Positions 1-11,100 of a DNA stretch of 64,000 bases are shown here, piece after piece. The notes under the pieces are model-generated. The model worked only from the letters and a program-made list of their open reading frames with translations. It searched no databases and was not told where the DNA came from. The stretch is taken from the NCBI GenBank assembly GCA_916700875.1, contig CAKAKS010000034.1:12420195-12484194 (forward strand). The letters are read 5' to 3'. The translations under genes and the position numbers were made by a program. The first letter of the stretch is position 1; each line of letters starts with the position of its first letter. Source of the DNA: Sebastes aleutianus. Taxonomy: Eukaryota > Chordata > Actinopteri > Perciformes > Sebastidae.

Positions 1-1887
1 TCGATAGCACAGGTATTTCAAGGCAGTAGCCTGGAGCCCACATTAGAGATAGAGAGACCCAGAATAAAATACAGCCAGAAACCCCACACTGTCTCAGATT
101 TAGAGAGAACGCAGAGCTCAGAGTGGGGCTGTTTATCTGTTAATTTGTTTTTCAGAAGTGTTTTCCATTTCTCTTAGAGCCCACTGGCCAGCTGTGTGTC
201 CAAATTGGCTTGGTAGGGTAGATATTCTCACACCGAGGGTTACACAAGCAAACAAACAAGCAAGCTGAGGGGATTGTGTAAAGCCTACAATTACAGTTGA
301 GGCACTAATGGTGAGATTTCCATCCTCTTAAATTGAGGATTGCTGCAGTGGACTTGAGATAAGCCTCCAACCAGTGCTGCCACGCTAATTTACAGTAACA
401 TCGTACAAGAGTAGAAGCTGTGGTCTACCTACTTGTAGTGGAAGCTCATTATTTGAATGCAACACATGACCTAGAGTCTGGGTTTGTGCATTGATGTTGT
501 TCTGTCATTACGTTCGCTGTTGTTTGATAGAAACTTTCCCATTAGTCTCTATCTGAACACAGACATGCCAAACATGAGATTCAGCCCACAGCTGCTCTAC
601 TTCAATATTGCCTTTTACTCAATGTCACTGCTGCATTCACACGTGATCAGGCGTTGCGACAATTCTCCGCAGGGTTGTGCAGAGGTCTGGCTGAGTCACT
701 TTAATGGCCCATTTACTGCGACGATTAATGTCTTTTGTTCCCTTATGGCTGGGTTGTAGAGCTCTGGATCGCCGACTACGGGATTGGCACCGCAGCATGA
801 CATCGGGTTGCGTTTTTCCAAAAGTTGATTCTGATTCTATTTTCCTGCCGCATACCGCTGTGTTTTTTTTTTTTCCCCTTGCGTGCCGCAGCCGAAGCCG
901 CAGCCCAAACGCACTACCCCATTCTAACTAATTTATAACTTGTGTTTTCGCCGCACCACCTGATCTTGTGTGGTTGCAACCTTACTGCTGCTTATGTTTG
1001 CTGCGCTGTATGTCCAAATGGCATTTCAGTGCTGCTGTTTTAATGCTGTACTTCCTCTACAATCCAACTGCCCCCTTTAGAGGTGGAAATGACAAATCAA
1101 TTAACTGACTATTAAGATTTGTATGTTTGTTGACTTTGTTTCTTAGCAATCACATCACCATTCAAATGCACAATCAATACATTGATCAGTGAACGCATCA
1201 CCAATCATACATTGGCAATATTCAGCCAATTCTGACTGTCTTCAGTTCATTTATAAGTCCAGTAACAAGTTGTTATGTTCAGTTTGGTACAAAACTAGGC
1301 CCATGCAAGCACTGTCCTAAGGTCATTATCTCAACAGGTGACTATTTGCAGTGGAGTTATCACATCATGATCGTTTCTGTGGTCTTTTAATAAGCTTTTA
1401 ACAAGGAACTAAGGGCTGAACCGACAGAGATGCTTTTGGGCACCAGTGAGGACAGCTTGACTGCTAAAGCTGCACATTGATTCAGTAACATCTGTGATTC
1501 AATATAGTTAGTTCAGTTTGAAGATTTGGTACCTCTACTGCCCTGTCCCCCTAAGAAAAGACAGAAAATCATGAATAGAATAGAGAATCTATCCTTCAAA
1601 GTAAAGCTGCATTTGTGGAACCTGTTTTGTTTACATTTGTGTGAAATTAAATTACTGTGGTGTCAGTGATGTCACTCTTGTGAATAGTTTTATGGGCATG
1701 TCAGTCTGCAGTGTAAATTATAATTACAACAATCCAATATTAAAGACATGTGACAGTACTGTAAAGGAGTGACTCTCATTCTAAATTATGACTTTTATTC
1801 TTACTGTAATTGTTTTTAATATATTTTACTGGTACCCCTGCGATCGTTACCTTATAGCCTCTTCTTCTGTCTCTCTTGCTCCTGCAG
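1..1887. other. grm1 intron, nothing recognised
   Basis: Intron sequence before the first visible exon. No exon-like frame matching mGluR1 and no repeat family that I recognise; small reading frames at 484-931 show no protein-like features. Confidence 0.5.
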
Positions 1888-2123
1888 TGATGGATGGGCA
1901 GACCGTTACGAGGTTGTGGAGGGTTATGAGCAGGAAGCAGAGGGAGGAATCACCATGAAGCTGCAATCAGCGTTGGTCAATACCTTTGACGATTACTACC
2001 TGAAGCTGCGTCTGGACTCCAACACCAGGAACCCCTGGTTCTCTGAGTTCTGGCAGTACCGGTTCCAGTGCCGCCTCGCGGGCCACCCACAGGAAAACAA
2101 GAACTTCAAGAAAGTCTGCTCCG
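1888..2123 (+). CDS. grm1: grm1 exon: ligand-binding domain, Asp318/Arg323 segment
   Basis: Preceded by a pyrimidine tract and CAG; the donor is G|GTGGGT. The first base completes a serine codon from the upstream exon. It encodes DGWADR followed by a stretch rich in conserved residues up to KKVCSG. Asp and Arg of DGWADR correspond to glutamate-contacting residues of mGluR1. An ATG within the exon (1916) is internal, not a start. Confidence 0.95.
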
Positions 2124-5100
2124 GTGGGTGACAACAGAAAAAGTTATAGTTTTGTCGTTTATAAATAGGAGCATTGTCCTCACAGGGAGTTGAATTTGAC
2201 CAGAGTACAAAACTCATGAATAATAACACAAACTGTGTATTCTCTTCTCTGTTTTCCTTCCTGAATATCCTCTCCCTTTGCTCCCAAAAGGTGATCATGG
2301 TAAATTGTGTTCTCGGCTTGTTAATAGCATTTAAATCACAATTCCAAATCACTCACAACAAAACTAATAAAAGTGATTCAATGAACAATGCAATCAAATT
2401 GACATTAAAAATAAATTGCTCAGCATGCTTTTAATCAACTGATAAATAAAATCAATTAGTGGTTTGTAATGACTGTTACTATCTCAGAGCAGTACAGTCA
2501 TATAGTTGCTTTTCTACCTCCTCTGTATCACATTTTCATATACCTCTTTTATTCCAAAGACCTCCAAGGTGGTAAGTGCATTTTTCTTGCCACTATTAAG
2601 GTGATGATTTTATCAGAATTGCACCTGCACTCTGTAAGCAGGAAGAGTTTGACTGATGCTTTCCTTAACACAATACTCTCTGTAATGTTTTAAAACTGCA
2701 GTTTCGTAAAATGTGAGATGTCTTGATGCTGGCAGTCTCAGGCTCTCGGCCGGAGCGAGGATTGCTTTAGTCAAACTCTGATGTGGAGCACTGGGCTTGT
2801 TTATGAGGAATAACAAGGAAACGGCCTTACACTTTGAAAAACTGCACAAAGGAATGGCTCACCCAGCACACTCTGTTCACCCAAAAGGCTGAAACACCTG
2901 AAAAAGATGTCGCTGTATTGAAACAGATCACACCCTCTGCTGTATGTGCATGTTGGTGTATATGATGTAGAAAACATATTTAAATGCACTGTCTAATGGC
3001 ACGGTCACACATGCGTGAATGCAGCCAAGAGACCATCGCCTGCTGAGGAGATATAATCGTCTGAAAGTACACCAAAGTCGAACTGCACTTCGAATGCAAA
3101 GATGCAAATTTGCTTCTCCACCGAATGCAAATGTTTTTTCGTCCGCTTGCTCGCATAGAATGGAAGCGAACGGGAGGCAAATGTTAATTTCGCGCATGGG
3201 TGACCTTGCAAAAAGGGGCAAAGAAAATGTAAATATAGTGTTAAACTTTGGAAGAAATTTCTTCATACAAGGATGCAAAAAACTTTAACATTTCCTACTT
3301 GTATTTGCCATCCTCCAAAACATTGAAGTTTGACTGTGAGACAGCACCTTTAGAGGGCTGACGCTGAAGTGCAACTTGGCGTTTGCAAACTATGGTTGCG
3401 CTCCACATCTGTTTCCTATTGAGCTTTTGGACATTGTGTTGTGATTTCCTTGTATGCTGATATATTTTGCTGCAAAAGAAGGTTCTGCTTTGCAATAGAT
3501 TCTCCATGTCTGGGTCTAATTTAATTATGCATTGTGGAAAACACAATGTTTCTACAGTGTGACTGCAGTTTGAATACAGCACAAAACACCAGACAAACAA
3601 GAAAGTAGGGCTGCCGTCTCTTAATCGATTAGTCGACTCGCTTTGGTCTTAGTCGACTAAGAATTCTTTAGTCGATTAGTCGTTTTTGATGCTTTTTTTC
3701 ATGCTGAATGACTTATTTCCAAGACACTTATGAGCACAACTCTGGTTTTTAAAGTTGTGATTTTGTGTGATTCTTTGTGGAGAAACCCAGTTTTACAGAT
3801 CTGTCGATTAAATCAAATAATCAATTATTCCACAAAATCATATTAGAGAATTTCTTTGGTCGAGGACAGCCCTACGAGAAAGTTTTCTTCAACTGTAAAA
3901 ATTGCAGAAATTCTTCCATCCTTTTAATGTTCTCTTCTTTTCCCCTCTAACAGGAAATGAGAGTCTGCATGAAAACTATGTTCAGGATAGTAAAATGGGA
4001 TTTGTCATCAATGCCATCTATGCCATGGCTCACGGCCTCCATGATATGCACAAGGAGTTGTGCCCAGGGAAGCCGGGGCTCTGTGAGGCCATGGACCCCA
4101 TCGATGGCAGCAAGCTGCTGGACTACCTGCTGAAGACGTCCTTCAGAGGAGTCTCAGGAGAGGAGATTTATTTTGATCAAAACGGAGACACCCCAGGAAG
4201 GTAAGAGGACGAGGAGGTGGTAAGGATATAGAAAAAGTCAGGAAATAGACATTTCATATCCTCAGCGTGGTTGTAATCTGTGAATTTCTCCGGTCTAACA
4301 CTCTCCTACTCATTAGCACGCGTGCACATGCACACGAGTGTGCACCAATCTTGAGCACAGAAGGATGTAATTAGTTTGGACTGGAACAGATTCAGTGGAT
4401 TGTCCGCTGCGGCAGCCACTTTCATCTCTCTTCAGTCCGACAGACAGCATTTGACAGTCAGAAAACACAGGCGTGTCATTACTCCGTCAACTAGAGGTCA
4501 GGTGGAGCACATCCTGGTTCAATATAAAGATAGAAAGGCCACGCTGTGCACACTGGCATGAGCTCTTGATGTTACACTAACAGGGTTGTAAAGCCGTTTA
4601 AGTGACTTTGGATAAAAGGTTTGCTAAGCTGCAGAATCGTTATCATTAAATTACCTGTCACTCTCTCCGTGTCCCCTCCCTCTATGTCTCCCTCTTTCTC
4701 TGTTTGTAATCTTGAACTCTCCTCCTTTCTACTTTGCCCCCCTTTTAGTCTTTTTGTCCTGTTGCCACTTAATAAACTTGTTCTTGCTCATCATGGTTCT
4801 CCGTCCCTCCCTCTGTCCATCCAGGTATGACATCATGAATCTACAGGGTGTGAATGATGGCTATGACTACCTAAATGTGGGCTCCTGGCATGAGGGCATC
4901 TTAAGCATCGACGACTACAAGCTGTGGCTGAACAGCAGCGACATGGTCCGCTCAGTCTGCAGTGAGCCCTGCTCCAAAGGACAGATCAAGGTGGGCATTC
5001 AAATCCCCCAGCGTTTAATGAACTTCACCAGTGTTAACTTAGTCTGAAGTCTGAAAAATCAATAGTTGTTAACAGTGGGTAATTTGCTTTGTGACTCTGG

Positions 5101-8100
5101 AGGTCCAGAACTATCTAGAAGTGTTAATTCAACACTGTGCCAGTGTATATATACGTTAAGTGAATACCAGCAGAGTTAATTTAACATCGATCCTGCTCTA
5201 ACTAGCTAATTCTCATTGCAACAAGGAGATGAGTTTGGCCAGGCAGACACACATAATGAGTTTTCACGGTAAAGTGCTTTATCAATTCCAAGAACGCTAA
5301 CACAAGAGGGATACTCAAAGAATGCTCTTTCCAATTTGTCCAAGAGTAAAAAGTCTCATAAGAAGACTAATGCTGCTTTCCATGCAACTCGGAGGTCTTT
5401 TTCTGGCATTTTTAACGTTTTAAAGAATAACTTTTGTGCAGAGAATAGGGCTGTCAAAGTTAACGCAATAATAACTCATTAACGCAAATTAATTTTAACG
5501 CCACTAATTTCTTTAACGCATTATCGCAATTGATATGGAGGTTGTAGCAGGCTCAGTTTTAAAGCTAGAAAGATACTGGCATCATATGAAACTAGACAAC
5601 CCAAGGAATCATCAACCATTGGTACCAACCATGTCATACTAGCTTGTCGTGAAGGAGGTTAAATAACGCTCCAAATGCTGATGTTTAGCAAGCAATGTCG
5701 ACCAATAATTGAGGTGTGAAAACAATAATTATACAATTTAGCGGGCGTTATGTGCTGGACTGTTTCTTGGCCGGGAACTTTGTTTTTTCTATGGATTAAA
5801 CATATGAGATATAAAGTGTTAATCTAGCTTTAGAGGTGCTGGTAGCTGTTTTCCCCCTGTTTCCAGTCTTTATGCTAAGCTAAGATAGCCGGCTGCTGGT
5901 GGTGGCTTCAGTGGCATCAGCCTTCTCATCTAACTCTTGACAAGAAAGTTCCAAAAATTTTGAACATGTCCTTTTAAGAAATCATCAAAGTTATTACAAA
6001 TAATCCTGAGATGGACATGTATATCTGTGCAAAATTTCATGGCAATCCATCCAGTAGTTGTAGAGACATGTCACTCTGAACCAAAACTGTCTGATGGTGA
6101 TAGAGGAAAAGTCAAGGGTCATTAGGATACATCATGTTGGAACCATACATGTACTGTATGAACAAAATGTGATGGCAGTCCATCCAAAAGTTGTTCATGT
6201 TCAGATATTTCTGTAAGCGGAAGACCAGCTGACCAACCATCATCGCTATCCCTAGGTCCACACTGCTATCACGGCTAAAAATAAGCACAATCAGTTAAGG
6301 CGGAAATGGTATTTCCCCTGTGCTCTCTAATGACTTTTTTTTTGTACTGATAACTGTGTCACTGCTTGGACGTGATGCACCATTCTATGAATGTCGACGC
6401 TTCCCATTTGTTCTCTTTACTAATCATCCAAAGCACCCTCAACCGGTAGTAAACTTTGGGGATGTTACTGTGTCCTACATTTTGGCATCCTGCTTCATCA
6501 ATTAAATAATATATAAAATGCTTCAAGAAGGAGGAAATCATTTACAGGCATGTTTTCTCAGTCTAATTAAACATGATTGAAAAAGGTTCTGAGGGAAAAA
6601 AAGACAAAATCTTTGTGCTTTTCACGATTACTAATGAGATTTAAAGTCTTATCGGTCTAAATGATGCCACACACAACGTTTGTATAAGTGAACAAATCAC
6701 CCTATCTGGCTGAGGGGAAAAACTAGTTCAGGATAGTAAATATTAAAAACTGGTATTGAGCCCAGTTTGAAGAAATGCCCTGATTTGCTTCATCTTGAGC
6801 CGATTGTTTTCAGTCTAGCTATACTCTAAGTGGCCTGAGGGAGGGTGCATCCTCTCTTCTGGCTGCTCACGCTTCCCCCCCCCCTATCTGCTTTGTTTCC
6901 TGCCCCACTTATCACCCTGCTTTACATATCACAGTGCTGGTAACAGCTTCTCCGGGAGCAGAATGTAAAAGCTGCTGGCCTTGTTTTATAAACAGTATGT
7001 CTGGGGCTCAAGAAAAGAAAAAAAAGAATGCACCAACATATCCCTGTCTTTGATATCCCCTTGATGCCGACTACCTGTTTAGGTTGCTTGGGGCGTGATG
7101 TGCTTCTTGTCCCGGTTTGATTAGTGATGTGACTGCTTACTAAGATGTCTGTGACCCCTCGTCGTTGATGTCTGACCTCTCTGCGTGCAGGTGATTAGGA
7201 AGGGCGAGGTGAGCTGCTGTTGGATCTGCACCACATGCAAAGACAATGAGATCGTCCAGGATGAGTTTACCTGTAAGGCGTGTGAGCTGGGATGGTGGCC
7301 CGATAATGACCTGGAAGGTAGGGGAGACACTCTGAGCCAATCTACTTTTGATTTTATAAACAATGTTCATTGATACTCTATATTTCCTGTCCCTTAAAGA
7401 GGACCTATTATTCTTTTTTTCTTTCCTTTAGTGTGTTATATAGTTGTTTGTGCATGTAAAAGGTCTGCAAAGTTACAAAGCCCAAAGTCCATGCCAAAGG
7501 GAGATACTCTCCCCCACAGAAACCCTGCTCCTGAACTGCCTGGAACGCCTTAGCTTGAAATCCCGCCTTTGATTCCGTAAGGTGGCGATGTCACCAAGTC
7601 CTACATTTGCATAATACTTGCCTAGCATTCTAGTTTGGCACGGCTTCAAACAAAGCTAGTTAGAGCGGCGCTGGAGGGGAGTCTGAAGAGTTTGGTTCGG
7701 CTGACCAATCACAACAGTGGGTCAGCTGACCAATCAGAGCAGACTGGGCTTTTCGGGGGAGTGTTCAAACAGAGTGTTTCAGACAGAGGGTGAAAAAAGT
7801 TCATGAAGAGAAAAATAAAGGGTTTTTGTACATGAAAGCATGTAAACATGTTCTAGTAGAAACCCAAACTACAAGTATGCATTTGAAAATAAGCATAATA
7901 GGTCCTCTTTAACCACCCCTCACTCATTATTTCAGCCATTTATTTTCATGTATTTGCCCCTAGCTAAGCCGTTTGCCTGCTTCCTTATCAAGTCATGTAT
8001 ATCTTATAAGACCTATCTCACTGAAACAGCACAAACCCTTTCTCTAAAACGATTTTGCACACTCAAATATCATCCCCCCTGAAGGCTGTCCACACTTCAC

Positions 8101-11100
8101 ACCCTGACACCTCCTTTCGCCGATGCTCTTCATCATCCAGGTCCAATGACCCTGCTCTCTTAGCAGTCTCAACCTCCACGCTGCTCCTTCCCTCCTCCCC
8201 GCTCTTTGCCTTGTTGAGACCCAGTGGTTGTTTTGACAGCGATTTATAGAGTTGAGAAGAGCTCTCAGTTCCCAGGTGTAAAATCCTATTACTGCCATGA
8301 GAGGCTTGGGGATACATTTCAGCAGGCTGTCGAGGAAGAAATTCTCCCTTCACCCTCATTACACGTCCCTATCTGGAGAATACTAATAGAGAGAGTTGGT
8401 ATCCTATTCATAGAGTGAGGTTGTAATGTCCATATGTTCACTCATTTCCTCATTTAGGGCAGGATTTAAAAAAAAATATATACATTTTTTATTTCATTAT
8501 GGTGCTGGCTTCTCTTCAAAGTCAACGTGAATTTACCCAGAGAGACCATGTACAGCACAAGAGTGAGCTTTGTTTTTGAATTATTCAAAGGTTTTCCCAG
8601 CTTAGATATGGCAGCACAGGTTTTAGAGGAATAAGGGATTTGAGGATTGTGTACGAACTGATACAGATAAGAGCATTTCATCTTTGCCATCCTTGTCCGG
8701 CTGCTGCCTTGGCAAACTAAGCTGGGTGGGTGGTCAAAAAAACACAAAAAAAAAACAGCAACAGTTCGCTACTGTGCGCTTCAGACACTTTCCCCTCAAG
8801 TGTTCCTCAGTGTGCTTTTGCAGAAGTGCTCTTAAATTTCCACATTTTGTGTCGAAAATATCCAAGCTTCCTGAGGCTACATATTTAAACATGTCAGATT
8901 TCTCATGATTTGACATATTGGGAGTTAGCATCGCAGACCAGAAGTGGGTTTTCTCTCTGCATAGCCTTGCTTGTGATGGCAGTGACTGTAATGCTATTAG
9001 CAGCAGCATGTAATTTATGGAGTGTTAAGCTGGGGAAGTCTAGGGATGTCAGTTTTCTCCCATTAAGCTCCATAAACTTCCTCTGGGTGTTTGATGGCAA
9101 CTAGCGCATCATGACAGAGTTGACACACATACCTACGTGTCTGCACACACACACACATTTGGCATAAAATGAGAGATAAATCTGACAGAACTGGAGCTTT
9201 GACACATGCAAATTAGTTTCCGAGCAATTTTAGGCCATCCTGGAAGCGTCTGATCTGTGCTAAACATCTGACTTCCCGTGTGTCTCCAAATCTGTGTTGC
9301 TGTCCTCTCGCTCATTGGTTCTTTTCACCTGTTTTAATGTAGCTTTCATTCACAAAAAATACTACTAGAGTACCAACAAAAGATTAACCCCACATCTCTG
9401 CTCTTTCCCAGGCTGCCAGCCCCTGCCTCTGAAGTATCTTGACTGGGCGGATGTGGAATCCATGGTGGCCGTGGCTTTCTCCTGCGTGGGCATCCTGATC
9501 ACCTCCTTTGTCACCTTTGTGTTCATCCAGTACCGTGACACACCTGTGGTTAAGTCCTCGAGCAGAGAACTCTGTTACATCATCTTGGCCGGCATCTTCA
9601 TGGGCTACATCTGTCCGTTCACCTTAATCGCCCATCCCACAGTGACCTCCTGCTACTTGCAGCGGCTCTTGGTGGGCCTTTCATCCGCCATGTGCTACTC
9701 AGCCCTGGTGACCAAAACCAATCGCATCGCCCGCATCCTGGCAGGCAGCAAGAAGAAGATCTGCACCAAGAAGCCCCGTTTCATGAGCGCCTGGGCCCAG
9801 GTGGTCATCGCCTTCATGCTGATCAGCTTGCAGCTAACTCTGGAGATCACGCTCATCATCCTGGAGCCTCCCATGCCCGTCAAGTCGTACCCGAGCATAA
9901 GTGAGGTTTACCTCATCTGTAATACTAGCAACGTGGGCATGGTGGCGCCACTGGGCTACAACGGCCTGTTAATCATGAGCTGCACCTACTACGCCTTCAA
10001 GACGCGTAACGTCCCGGCCAATTTTAACGAGGCAAAATATATTGCCTTCACAATGTACACTACCTGCATCATCTGGTTGGCCTTTGTGCCAATCTATTTT
10101 GGCTCAAACTACAAGATCATAACCACGTCCTTCTCCGTCAGCCTGAGTGTAACGGTGGCGCTGGGGTGCATGTTCACGCCTAAGATGTACATTATCATCG
10201 CCAAACCAGAGAGGAACGTCAGAAGCGCCTTCACCACGTCTGATGTGGTGCGAATGCACGTTGGGGACGGGAAGTCGGCTCAGTGCGGGACCAACAGCTT
10301 CCTCAATATCTTCCGCCGGAAGAAGCCTGTGACTGGCAACGCCAAGTGAGTGACCTTTTACGTCGTTCATCTTGCTTGACAAAATTATGAGATGCCTAAA
10401 CACTCAAATGGTGCAGCGAGTCGTCCAAAGATGTTTTTTTTGGCATTTCTCTGAATAAATCATCAAAAGTAACATGAAGGTGCTTATTGTATGCAAGAAT
10501 ATTTGAGTGTTTATGCTTGATGTTAATGGTCCAATTTTAACTTTCCAGCAACCCAATGTATTTCAAACTAAACACATTGATTTAGAAAGATTAAGCAGTG
10601 ATTTATAAGGCACATCCCCCTCCCCCAGAGGGGCGGGAAATATTATCGATGAAATTAAGCTACATTTAACAGAAAACTCAAGGCGGGACATTTTGCTATC
10701 ATTGATTTAAAGCTAACAGGCCATGCTAATGTGTCAGTAATTATAAAGTGCTTCAAGGATGACGCATTTTTGTAGGCCAACCAGGAAGTTAGCATCGCCC
10801 TGGGTTCCCTCGACAAAAATATTTTTGGATTGGGTTTTGAGTTATTGGAGAAAATAAACTCTGTGGCAAACACACGTTTACGATACTTACAGTACACATT
10901 TTGTTCAGCAAGATAATCTTCACAAATGAACACCACTTTTATGATTTTTGAAGTGTAAATGCAATCACTAGAAGTAAAAAGCTAACGTTAGGCTATAAAC
11001 GAACTACACCACGGTCGCATGAACGCGAGTATACAAAACAATGAGGCTGTAACGGCGGACGAGTCGACGTGATGACATTTAGTAGTCTCATTTATCCACT

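Noticed and set aside
9453..10349. Separate intronless receptor gene starting at 9453
   Set aside because: The frame extends upstream to a good acceptor at 9412 and joins the cysteine-rich exon; it is the grm1 7TM exon.
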